Positions 36,196-46,638 of a stretch of 64,000 nt of DNA are shown here, one piece after another. A program made the translations under genes and the position numbers. Positions within the stretch are counted from its first letter, which is position 1. Each line of letters opens with the position of its first letter. The notes below the pieces were generated by a model. The model was not told the DNA's origin. It ran no database searches and worked only from the letters and a program-made list of their open reading frames with translations. Location of the stretch: positions 26,060,527-26,124,526 of the forward strand of contig OX485808.1 of assembly GCA_950295325.1 (NCBI GenBank), read 5' to 3'. The DNA is from Polytrichum commune. Its lineage: Eukaryota; Streptophyta; Polytrichopsida; Polytrichales; Polytrichaceae.

Positions 36196-39100
36196 TTATC
36201 GGGCTAAGGGTCCACGTAGAGAAGGGTCCTCGCACGCCTCGTGATGCTGATGGACAGGAACCGCCAAGAACACAACGCGCATGGGTTAGTGGTTACGAAC
36301 GCGCGTTCGTTAAATGAGTGGTATTCTCAGAGGAGAGTTACCTCGTCATCGGGGGGAGGGGCAGCGGCGCTGGACCGAGCAGTTCCCTCCTCTTCGATTA
36401 ACGAACGCGCGTTCGTAATCCCCATTGGGCCAGCCGCCTCTGTCTCCATGGCGTCTGTGGCACGCTCCGACTGTGACGCCTGGGTCTGCACAATGTGATC
36501 CGCGTCGTCGTCGTCGTCGTTGTCATCTCCGCCCAGGTCGAGAGTGTCCATGCAGACATCCTCCATCTCCGCGGATGGATGTCGTTCCAGGTCAGGGCTC
36601 TCAACGTCCATTCCTTGGACAGCTGCCGCGTCATTGGGGCTCCCCTGCGTTTCCTCCACAATGACCATGTCAGTGTGTTGCGCAGATTCATCGCCCTGCC
36701 TATGCACTACCCTCGGGACGACTGTCAAAGAGGCGGTGGCAGTGACTGAGGCCAGTCCTACCCTTGGAGGGGGAGGGGTTAGGACTGCCGGACCTGAAGA
36801 TTCACGAACGCGCGTTCGTAAATCTTCGTCCTCGCGTATGGCAGCCCTTATCGCATCGTCCGAGTTGAAGGGGGTGGCAGTCAATTGAAGGGGCGGAGGA
36901 CTCCCAGCTGGCGTTGGGTGTGGTGCTGGTGGGTGCGAAGGTCCTCCGGGGAACAGGCCTGGAGGGGGGGTATGGGAGGGGTATCCTCCGGGGAAGGGGT
37001 AAGGCTGTTGTGCTGGCGCCGAGAAGCTCTGCATATTTCTGAGCATCTCAAATATGGCGTCCGTCTTTGCTGCGGACTCCCGCAGCGCCTCCTGCATGCG
37101 GGCCATATTTCTTGCACTCTCCTCTGCCGCAGCCGCCATTTCCTCCATTTTTTGCTCTAGCTTGGCATTCAGCTCGGCAACCGTCAACGCCTCCTCCTTC
37201 ACACGCTTGTTCTTGTCGTAATCCACCCCCAGCTCCGCCATGATGTCCATGTCCCCTTCGTCCTCGTCGGACACCTCGATGATTGCTCCCTCCGGCAACT
37301 CCACGTATGGCGTCTTCTTCATCCTCCTCCTCGTGTTCCGGAAGTGGTCCAAGGATGGACGCGAGCGTTGGTTGAGGGTCTCCATCCTCGGAACCACGAC
37401 GGGCCTGGGAGACACTGATGTCGAACAACCGCCAGGTGTGCCGAAGGGTTCCGCACCCGACACTATAGCGGGGAGGACATCCTGGGTTGTCCCAGCCGAG
37501 GATCCTGTATAGCCCCCCGGTGTCCCTTGGGGGTCAGACGGGTGACCCGCTGGCGCCAACATCCGTAAAGGAGTGATGTTGAACGACTGCAAGATGGCGT
37601 CCACGTCCACGGAGGGGGCGGGCTCGTCCTCGTCTGTCTCCAAGCCCGGCATGCCTTCGTCAACGGGCATGCTGAAGTCCTCCCTGGGGACACACATGTC
37701 ATCGAGGTCCATTGTGGACGCTTTCACCCTGTGGACTTGGTATTCATCCTCGTCTTGGGCGTCAACGTAGTTATTGACGACCAACCCCAGCATCTGTACC
37801 AACGTTCCAAACATGTCAGCATATACGAACGTGCGTTCGTAAACATCAACATTGAGACAAGGCCAGATCAACGCAAAGGGAAAAAATGCCACAACTATTA
37901 TAACATTTGAATCAATGACAATTACGAACGAGCGTTCGTAAATCTAAGAATGACAGCTTACCATGGCCGCGTACATGAACTTGCTGCCTCCAAAGATGTT
38001 GTAGACAGACTCTCCACTGATTGCCAAACTCTGCAACACTGACACGTAGAACTCCAACCTGAGTTCCAACGCGGGGAAAACCGTGTACAGTGTCTCCTGC
38101 AACAGTTCCTTGGGAGGGGGTGAGGGATGCTATATATCTTCTTGAAAGTATTGTTTGCCTTCACAGGCGCTCTCCCATTTCTGAGAGCATTGTACGTTAA
38201 GAAGATCAACCTGACAGCTCCCACCTGCTTGTTGCCCCTGGCCTCGTTGATGGCCACGATCCCTTCCGTTTTTGCGGGCACGTAGGTGCTGTGGTAGATG
38301 TTGTATTCAAATTTGATGGTATTTTCGTACAGCTCAGTGACAATGGATAGCTTCTCCTGTTCCACTATCCAAAGCCATATGTGAGGCTCCCTCATTTCAG
38401 GCGATCTGTAGTCTTGAAACTTTGCCATGAAAGGGTTGTAGAAGGGAAAATCCTTTGCCCCTTGCCTCGCACCTCCTGGGATCCCCCTGAAATCAATCAG
38501 GGCAAATGGGCAACCCATGCGGTCCTCCCTCACCTCGGCCCTGCTGATGGTGCCGTCCCACTTAGAAAAAGTGGTCCTCTCCAGCCCGGTGGTTACCAAA
38601 CAAAACCTGGCCACTCCCTCGAATGTGGCCCTCCGCTTCCTCTCCAAAAACTTTATATACAACTCCACCTCCTGGGGATTTGTCTCTACTTTCTTGGTCC
38701 GCTTGTTCCCCTTCAGCTTCAAGACGGAGGCGTGTTCCTTAACTAGCTTACGCATGGAAGAGCCGTTGATGTTATACCCGACCTTGAACTCCTTCCATCC
38801 AGCCCAGTTGATGTCCCCGTCGGCCTGGAAGAGTTTGTACTCCGGGACTAGTGCGCCCAACTCCCTCATTGCGTTGGTCTTCAACTTGCGATGTTCGCAC
38901 CACTCCTTGATGGAGTACGTTCCGGGCCTGTGCTTTGGCCTCTTCAAAAAAATCTTCGGGTAGGGGATTGTTCTCCCGACGGTGTTCCCAAGAGCATGAA
39001 CTGCACATCTCTGCAATTCCGACTCCGTCAACCCCTGAAGCGGCCTAAAAAATTCCCTCAGCAGCGGAGGCGCTTCCCCAGTCTTCTCCTGATTATATTT

Positions 39101-40698
39101 TTCTTCAGTGTCGGGGTTGACGAGATCCCCCGCACTGTGAGCATCAAAAAATTGGGTCCACAAATCCCAGGTGTCTCTGTTGCAACAAATAAGCCGGAGC
39201 TCACCCTTCAGCTCGAGCACTGACTTCGTTGAAGTGGACTTCATGTCGATGGAAGAGAATTTGTCCACCATCGCATCGCAAAACGCCTGCATTAGAAAGG
39301 AATGTCATCGGTCAATCAAATACGAACGCACGTTCGTAAATAAAATGATCAGGAATGTTCTAAAGGAACCTGAGAATTACGAACGCTCGTTCGTAAACTT
39401 ACCTTCCATTGTGGAGACTGGTTTTTCGCATTCTCCCTCTTCTTTGGTGGGCACCCGTGTGCCACCCACACTTCTCTCGCAGCCACTATGTTTGCTGCCC
39501 ATGATGCCTTAAACGCTTTGATCTTATTCCCAGAATTTAAAAATGTCAAAATTTTCCGGAGTTTGTCCCAGTCGTCTGACCACACCATGAACGCCTTCCA
39601 GTAGCGCAGGTCCCCCTTCAGCTCATGCTGGAAGTTATCATCCTTGAGGATGATCTGCGATGCCTCCAGGCTGTGCTGTCCATCAATAATCCAGAACTCC
39701 CCATTCTGGATTCTTGCCCAATCTTTCTCCGTGGGACGGGAAGTGAAACCCTTTGGCATAACGCACACAGTTTGCCTATCCCACTTCACGTTATTCATCA
39801 AGTTGTTGATTTGCCACTTCACACCTCCGCTTTCACGTGACCTCACCACCCACTTGTTGGGGGATTTCTCGCATTTGAAGCAGTCCACGTTGAAGGTGAA
39901 GTGCCGTCCCATGGGCCAACAATCCTTCGAGTAATTGTTGAAGTCGCGAAGGATACGAGTCGCCTTTGCCGCATCAGGGTTTTCCCCCTTCTTCAAAGGG
40001 GTCGGCATGACAGGCGGCGAGTTGACCTCAGCTGTCTCCGTGACACCAGACTTCTCCATATCGTCCCGAGTTCTTTTAGATGGCGTGGAGTGTCTGCTTG
40101 GCCCCTCTGACAATCTGCTAGCTGAAGGCACTGGCCGCGGCGCACTTCTAGAACCTCCTGCTCCGGATGCAGTAGGTTTTTTGGGACTCTTCTTCTTCTT
40201 CTTGGCCTCCACGACGGCACTGTTATACTTGGACATATTTAGGGCCAGTGCAGTCAACTTCCTGGCTGTCCAATGCTGGCTGAGGCTGTACTTCGTGAAA
40301 AGGTTCACGAGGTCGAAATGCTTGGCATCCTCTACAACATTATTCTGTGCGTATGTATGGGAGAAAGGGTGCCTCCTGAAGTCCAGCAGGAGGTTGATGT
40401 GGTCTTTTTTGTTTTTCAAATCCAAGATAACAAAATCACCCTGTGCCTCTATGGATTCTATCTCCCATGTCTTCATCTGCACCCACTGCTCCGGCTGGTC
40501 TGGCCTTGTCTCCAACTCGTATGTGAATCTCAGGGCGAACAATCCACCCTCGATTTTCTCCGGGAGCGCCGTCCACTCCCCCATGAAGTCATCTTTGGGG
40601 ACGTAATTATCGTTCCCATTGTCATCTGTCACTGACTCCGGAAGCCGATCCAACTGAACCGCGAACATTTCGATTGCGCTCCTGACTGGTCTAGCCAT
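36196..40698 (-). CDS. Large protein with a ParB/sulfiredoxin-like DGQHS motif, four exons, one frameshift
   Basis: Exons 40698-39403 (432 codons), 39286-37962, 37793-36342 (484 codons) and 36246-36196 (16 codons plus TAA) join at phase-0 GT/AG sites (AAG/GTAAGT, ATG/GTAAGC, GAG/GTAACT). The product is about 1,370 residues. Exon 1: basic linker (VVEAKKKKKSPKKPT), then ARIQNGEFWIIDGQHSLEA, resembling the G-x-x-x-x-I-D-G-x-H-R core of ParB/Srx and DGQHR folds, then WAANIVAAREVWVAHG. Exon 2: unknown fold. Exon 3: coiled coil (AKLEQKMEEMAAAAEESARN), Pro-rich stretch and an acidic tail (GGDDNDDDDDADH). Exon 2 has 1325 bases, one short of a codon multiple. The frame breaks near 38125 in a C-rich run, and the right frame resumes as PPPKELLQETLYTVFPALEL. 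It may be recently dead or have a sequencing error. All three introns hold palindromes. Homologue unknown; a mobile-element protein is suspected. Confidence 0.7.
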
Positions 40699-41158
40699 CT
40701 GCAATGTAACAGACACATTCAGAATTGCATTTACGAACGCGCGTTCGTTACTGGCATTTGCAGGTCGTCAATAAATTATTTATTATTGGCAAGACATCTG
40801 TTGGTTCTTGTTTACGAACGTTCGTTCGCAAATTTGGTTTGATTTCCAAGGTGTTATTCATTTTCAATAAATACGAACGCGCGGTCGTATTTGAGTGCTG
40901 TGATGTTCATATGGCGTAATAAAAAGGTGTAGGGTTCGTTTTTATTTTCATTTTTTGGGCTCATTTTTATTAGTTTTTGGGTACACATATTTGTGTCCAT
41001 GCCTTTGTGTAGATTTACGAACGCGCGTTCGCAAATCTTGGGTGTGTTTGGATCCCTGGTTACGAACGATCGTTCGTAAATCTAGGATATTGATGTGATT
41101 CAGTGTTTGTTCACGAACGGACGTTCGCAAATACAAGATGTTCCTTATTTAATCAATT

Positions 41159-41384
41159 ACGAACGCACGTTCGTAAAAGTAGAAGGTGAGCGCGTATTTT
41201 ACGAACGCACGTTCGGAAAATTAGAAGGTGAGTGGGTATTTTACGAACGCACGTTCGTAAAGGTGGAAAGTGAGTGGGTATTTTACGAACGCACGTTCGT
41301 AAAGGTAGAAGATGAGTGGGTATTTTACGAACGCACGTTCGTAAAAGTAGAAGGTGAGTGCGTATTTTACGAACGTGCGTTCGT
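41159..41384. repeat. 42-bp tandem array, six units, one palindrome each
   Basis: Palindromes start at 41159, 41201, 41243, 41285, 41327 and 41369, exactly 42 bp apart. They are separated by a near-constant spacer (AAAGTAGAAGGTGAGTGGG then TATTTT). That equals four helical turns of 10.5 bp, placing every site on the same face of the DNA. It lies upstream of the ParB-like gene. Confidence 0.95.
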
Positions 41385-41449
41385 AAAAGTAAAGGGCTTG
41401 GTGTATTAGATGTATAAACGCCACATTTACGAACGATCGTTCGTAAATG

Positions 41450-41935
41450 TGGTCGTCTGTGTATGATAATAAATGCTTTCCGTACATATACGTATACGTA
41501 TGTATGGGTTTATGAATGTTGCTATCGACATTGCTTGGATTTCTGCCTACAACTCTTGATCAGAATGATGAAACACAAAGTGAAATATGTAATGACAACA
41601 ACATTGAGATTCAGTGATTAAGAATTCATAATGAAGGGGAAAGTCCTAATTCATACAAAACATGACAAAGCTCATAATGCATAAAACATGACACATGGAA
41701 TTCAACAAAAAACAATTTCAGATTGCAAAGAAGTGTTTTGAAAAGGAAACCTGTACTCACATTGAATTGTTGCAAACCCAAAACCTGCTGCCTGCTACTC
41801 AAAAATCCAGAAACCTCACAAATGCACTGATTTCGTTTTCAAATGCAATTTCTACCCTCGCTCCTTTCTCACACTCTCAAGCCTTCAGAATTTATTTACA
41901 AATCCTACAAATATTCTGATGTAAACACAACTCAC
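41450..41935. other. No gene; edge of the palindrome-free gap
   Basis: From here to 44.8 kb no palindrome occurs. A self-complementary ATATACGTATACGTAT stretch lies at 41485-41501. No coding frame is convincing. Confidence 0.4.
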
Positions 41936-42125
41936 AAGCTTTCTGAAACTCTCAAGCTCTCAAGCTTTTTGCAACACTCAACCTCTCAAGCTTTCTAAAA
42001 CACTCAACCTCTCAAGCTTTCTAAAACTCTAAACCTCTCAAGCTTTCCAAAACTCTAAACCTCTCAAGCTTTCCAAAACTCTCAACCTTCTCAAGATTTC
42101 TACAAATATCAACCTCTCAAGCGAT
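41936..42125. repeat. CT-rich minisatellite, unit about 26 bp
   Basis: ACTCTAAACCTCTCAAGCTT with TTCYAAA recurs about seven times, with variants at the edges (CAACCTCTCAAGC). A pyrimidine-rich strand bias is evident. Non-coding. Confidence 0.8.
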
Positions 42126-42324
42126 CCTACTCTCAAGCTTCTGACAATGCGCGCCAAGAATAAACATAAAATGCGGCTATACAAATGGCCAGGGCTTCGC
42201 CGCACCTAAGCTCTCCCCTCCTCCTCTGCTCCAAATGACAAATGAGGAGGAGAGGAAGAGGCGCGGGGAGGTAGCCGGCACCGCTAGGTTTCCTGGCGGC
42301 TGCCACGTGGCTGACAGCCACTGG

Positions 42325-42395
42325 CCAGGGCTGGGATGGGGGAGGGGATGGGGATGCGGATGGGGATGGGGATAGGGAGGGATGAGGGTTTACGA
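42325..42395 (+). repeat. G-rich GGGGATG repeat, G-quadruplex candidate
   Basis: A run of GGGGATG/GGGGAGG hexa-heptamers gives more than four closely spaced G3-G4 tracts on the plus strand, enough for an intramolecular quadruplex. It is followed by GAGGGTTTACG. Confidence 0.6.
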
Positions 42396-42832
42396 ATTAA
42401 GAAATACGAAATGGTGGGAGCTTAGTTCGGGGACATGAATTTTACATTCCGTATCCCCTGAATACCTCTACAGTTGGATTCCTTGTAAACATATTTTAGA
42501 AAAGTATGTTCAGTTAATTTGTACAACACAATGCATGTCATTTAGTAGGTTTTCGATGAAGAATCCACCCCAATGTGTGTTTGGTGTTTTGCAAAATAGA
42601 GTTTTCATGAACCACACATCCTTAAAGTTGTTCAATGGTTCCTCAAACAAATTTTACATACATAAAGGACGCATTTTGAATTGTGGAGAGGGGCTATCAG
42701 ATTCTCCTCAAGAGGTGGGGGAAAATTCATTTTTCAATACGATGTCATTAATTTCATGAGGTGTTAGCTTGACCCACCCTTAATATGATATTTAGTATTA
42801 GATACTCTAAATACGAATGCATAGTACACTAA

Positions 42833-43359
42833 GGGCCTGTTTAGACTTGGGGCCAAGGCCATTGTGAACGAAGGCCAATATGTCCCATGTGGCATGCAAA
42901 TGGGCCCCAAAGGCCATTAATAAGAAAGTAACCTAACTCCATTCATTGCTTTCATGTGTAAACCTATTTAGGTGGGGTTGGGGCCATTTGGAGGTTGCAA
43001 TTATGAGAGGGTTATGAGAGGTTCCAACGTACTCATGAACTATTCTATGGATAATAATTAAAGTATAATAAATTTAGAATTTCTCCCCTCCTACTCAATG
43101 CTCAAAGAATAAACTACTATAAGCGAATAAAAGCTCTAACAATGGCCTCAACAAGAGGGAAAGAGTCCACAATGTTGGGAGCTCTCTTTTCCAAGGCTTG
43201 AGGCCATTGTCATGATGAATAAAATAATTTATTTGTGATTGGCCCCAACTCATGGTGTAAACTTGAAGAGGAAAATCCTAGCCTTTCTACCAATGAGAGG
43301 CGTGGATTTCTTTCACCCCAACCCATTTTTGAGCCTTGACTCCAAGTCTAAACCCGTCC
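42833..43359. mobile_element. PIF/Harbinger-type MITE with TAA duplication
   Basis: TIRs begin GGGCCTGTTTAGACTTGG on the left. The right end, reverse complemented, reads GGACGGGTTTAGACTTGG. A TAA duplication flanks it (42830-42832 and 43360-43362). Length is 527 bp with no coding. The flanks match a repeat at 5.29-5.35 kb that lacks the insertion and so serves as an empty site. Confidence 0.8.
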
Positions 43360-43429
43360 TAAGTATCACTAACGATCTAAACCCTAAGCCCGCAAACCAC
43401 ATATTAGACAACTTTCACAAACCATATAC

Positions 43430-43476
43430 ACTAACCCCAAACCCCAAACCCCAAACCCTAAACCCTAACCCTACAT
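43430..43476. repeat. Short interstitial telomere-like repeat
   Basis: CCCCAAA units grade into CCCTAAACCCTAACCCTA, the plant-type telomere heptamer, over about 45 bp. Three CCCCAAA variants come before two CCCTAAA units. Likely a relic or a chance AT-rich microsatellite. Confidence 0.7.
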
Positions 43477-43864
43477 CATTTTATCTTACCAACCCTTCTT
43501 AGGAGGTCAAGTCATTTAATTAGTTGTCGACTTGAACTAACAAACGAATACTAGTGCCATCAACTTTAAATTTCACCAATGATCAATTGCATTTAAACTT
43601 GTAGTTCATAATATGGTCCGATGTTTGGCGAGCCTCAAGTGTAGGGGGTGGATTCAAATGAAAAATCCACCCGCAAGCATGTGTATATGGTGTTTTAAAA
43701 TATAAATTTTTCATGGACAATATGTCTTTCAAGGTGTTCAATGGTTCCTTAAAAAAAAATTATTGGATAAAGGACTCAATTTCATATTGTGGCGAGCCTG
43801 CGCTATCCTAAACCTTTACAAAAGGTGGAGGAAATTCTATTTCTCATAGGACGTCAAACACATG

Positions 43865-44800
43865 ATATTAATAATTGTAAGTGTGACTTCACGTAGGCAT
43901 GGTTTCAATTCTTATCATTATCGTATGCACCGTTCCAAAGTGATTGATCATTTCCAATCATGCCATTTTAATTCATTATTTTCAAACCTAGTGTTACATT
44001 TGAATGAAGACCTTACCTACATATATTGGGTATGATTACTTCAAAATGTCCTCAATTTACCTAGTACAAACCATTATGGATTAAGCGACTTTTTATTGGT
44101 ATTCATGCAGTTGGTGACCATATTACGGGCATTTTTTTTATGTGAATCATATGATACCTACAATTTTAGGGGCTTCCACAACATGTTTTTAGCTACTCTT
44201 ACCTCATTGTGTGTGTGAATATGTATTACCCTAAACCCTTCATCACTTTATTAGGTATAATCAATCGTCAATTAACTTAGACTTCACACATTAGTTGCAA
44301 ATCATTTAAATTCAATGTTAACCATAAACCTATATAGACATTATAAATCTAATATTATATATATGTGTATATATAATATAATATATACATATGAAATTCA
44401 TATATACATATAAATATAGACATATATTCACATGAGACCTTGGTGACAACTAAGGTGTGCGACCGATTGACATATTTACAATATGTTGCGTGCATGCAAG
44501 ACATGTTCCATACATAATGCTATTTATTTATTCCACATGGATGGAATGGCATATTGTTAGGTCAAAGTAGGCGGCGGGAATCCGCTTTTTAAATAGCATC
44601 CAAGGGATTTTGAACCATCAGGGGGGAGGTACTTAAAGCTCTTCCCCCCACATCAGAGCTCTTTTCTGCGGCACAACCAAGTGTGCGCTCCACAGACCTG
44701 ACTGGAATGAGCACAAACCATTTTCTTGTGCGCCCACCCTATACCTCCCAGGTACACAATAGGTTGCACATACCCGCATATACCGCCGCAAATACCGGAA
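43865..44800. other. AT-rich DNA without a gene
   Basis: Includes an (AT)-rich stretch at 44345-44425. No coding frame is supported. A GGGGGGAGG/CTTCCCCCC inverted pair at about 44620-44650 is a small hairpin. Confidence 0.35.
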
Positions 44801-44904
44801 GTTTACAAACGCACGTTCGTAAAGATGACTTGGTAGCGACATGTGATGCGAGTGGTTTAGACATGTAGTTTAGACGAGTGGTATAGACGAGTGGTTCAGA
44901 CATG

Positions 44905-45835
44905 TGATGCGAGTGGTTTACGAACGTGCGTTCGTAAGTAGAGCATTAGACATACTCAGCGTAGATTTACTTACAGCTAGTCATAGGCACAAAATGTTCA
45001 ATTATATACGAACGTGCGTTCGTATATATTTCCTTCCAGATACAGGCGCACGTAAGTTGTTGTGATGCGAGTGGTTTACGAACGTGCGTTCGTAAGTAGA
45101 GCATTAGACATACTCAGCGTAGATTTACTTACAGGTAGTCACAGGCACAAAATGTTCAATTATATACGAACGTGCGTTCGTATATATTTCCTTCCAGATA
45201 CAGGCGCACGTAAGTTGTTGTGATGCGAGTGGTTTACGAACGTGCATTCGTAAGTAGAGCATTAGACATACTCAGCGTAGATTTACTTACAGGTAGTCAC
45301 AGGCACAAAATGTTCAATTATATACGAACGTGCGTTCGTATATATTTCCTTCCAGATACAGGCGCACGTAAGTTGTTATGATGCGAGTGGTTTACGAACG
45401 TGCGTTCGTAAGTAGAGCATTGGACATACTCAGCGTAGATTTACTTACAGGTAGTCATAGGCATGAAAATGTTCAATTATATACGAACGTGCGTTCGTAT
45501 ATATTTCCTTCCAGATACAGGCGCACGTAAGTTGTTGTGATGCGAGTGGTTTACGAACGTGCGTTCGTAAGTAGAGCATTGGACATACTCAGCGTAGATT
45601 TACTTACAGGTAGTCATAGGCATGAAAATGTTCAATTATATACGAACGTGCGTTCGTATATATTTCCTTCCAGATACAGGCGCACGTAAGTTGTTGTGAT
45701 GCGAGTGGTTTACGAACGTGCGTTCGTAAGTAGAGCATTCGATAATACTCCACGTTGACCTACTTATAGGTAGTCGTGGGCGCTAAAATGTTCAATGATA
45801 TACGAACGTGCGTTCGTTTATTTTCCTCCTAACCC
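44905..45835. repeat. 158-bp satellite array, about 5.6 units, two palindromes per unit
   Basis: The unit runs GATGCGAGTGGTTT, palindrome, AAGTAGAGCATTAGACATAC, GATTTACTTACAGGTAGTC, AAAATGTTCAATTATAT, palindrome, ATATTTCCTTCCAGATACAG and GCGCACGTAAGTTGTTG. Equivalent palindromes start at 44920, 45078, 45236, 45394, 45553 and 45712 (158-159 bp apart), with second ones at 45008, 45166, 45324, 45483, 45642 and 45802. Units are nearly identical, so the expansion is recent. It lies about 0.8 kb upstream of the DUF7869 gene. Confidence 0.95.
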
Positions 45836-46638
45836 TCAAAGACACCTACGCTCCCGTGACTCTGTTATGTCCAACTGAACATATGATGGTCTGGTATTCA
45901 CGAACGTGCGTTCATATATATCAATTGATATTATTTTGCAATTATACAGAAACATCCGTTCATTTATGCACATGCCTCCTACTACTACGCTATAGATGTT
46001 TCTTCTGATGGGTCAACATTTTTACAAACACGGTTAGGGCTAGAACACATGATTGATCGTTCGTATGCATACGCCCATATGTTTCGGCCAGGACTTACGA
46101 ACGATCGTTCGTATACATACACCCTTGAGTTTAGGCTCTACCTTGGGTTCGGTCGTTCCTAGATACACACCCGTCAAAGACATGCCCTTCAATTACGATG
46201 CTTGTTGCATGTGGATAATGATGCAGGTGCATTTTAGGTGCTCCTGAGCAATGCACGTTGCTTATCCCTTTTACAATTCATTGTTTGTTGGGTTGATGTT
46301 CTCGTCCGCGCGTTCGTGAATATATGTGCTTATGCTCTCCTTTGTTGGTTGGCAACACTTCCCATGTTTTATTAGCAAATCGACCCAAAACCCTTCACGG
46401 TTAATATGTACCACAATTGCATGCCGTTGTCCATTGGTGTGTGACTCCCACGTAGTATTTGCTTGTCATGGCGTTGTTTTCGAACGCACGTTCGTCTTCA
46501 TATGTGAGGTCCCCCAACGGTGCCGCGAGAGTTGTTTGTGTTTTTTTAGCCATATATCTACACAGCTCTCGTTTTCGCTTTTGTGTGCATTGCGGTGCTT
46601 CTTGTTTTGGTCATTGATTAGTGGTTTGCTTAGGTTGG

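Larger units (their letters stand above)
42540..43860. repeat. Pair of direct repeats of about 220 bp flanking a MITE
   Basis: Segments at about 42540-42760 and 43655-43860 share AATCCACCC, GGTGTTTT, TTTTTCATG, TGTTCAATGGTTCCT, AAAGGAC and GAGGTGGGGGAAAATTC-like words in the same order. This is a diverged local duplication. Between the copies lie a pogo-like end fragment (42.78 kb), the MITE at 42833-43359 and telomere-like repeats. Confidence 0.6.
35897..46495. repeat. Dispersed palindrome family TACGAACGNNCGTTCGTA, about 39 copies
   Basis: The core is ACGAACG-NN-CGTTCGT, usually flanked by T and A. Core starts: 35897, 35941, 35979, 36295, 36401, 36804, 37825, 37924, 39322, 39379, 40733, 40814, 40873, 41017, 41062, 41113, 41159, 41201, 41243, 41285, 41327, 41369, 41429, 44815, 44920, 45008, 45078, 45166, 45236, 45324, 45394, 45483, 45553, 45642, 45712, 45802, 45900, 46097, 46480. 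About 28 are exact. The others differ at one or two bases. The central pair varies (CG, TG, CA, CT, AG, AT, GA, TT) while the arms are fixed, as for a dimeric protein site. No copy was seen outside this range. Confidence 0.95.

Noticed and set aside
41095-41487. Open frames encoding repeats of YERTFVKVEGE-like peptides on both strands
   Set aside because: They are the 42-bp palindrome array read as protein. Symmetry keeps frames open on both strands, and there is no start context or homology.
43430-43476. Telomere or chromosome end
   Set aside because: Only a few CCCTAAA/CCCCAAA units, flanked by ordinary repeat DNA; an interstitial trace at most.
44905-45835. CRISPR array
   Set aside because: Regular repeats with spacers, but the spacers are themselves repeated, the units are 158 bp and the host is a plant. 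This is a satellite.
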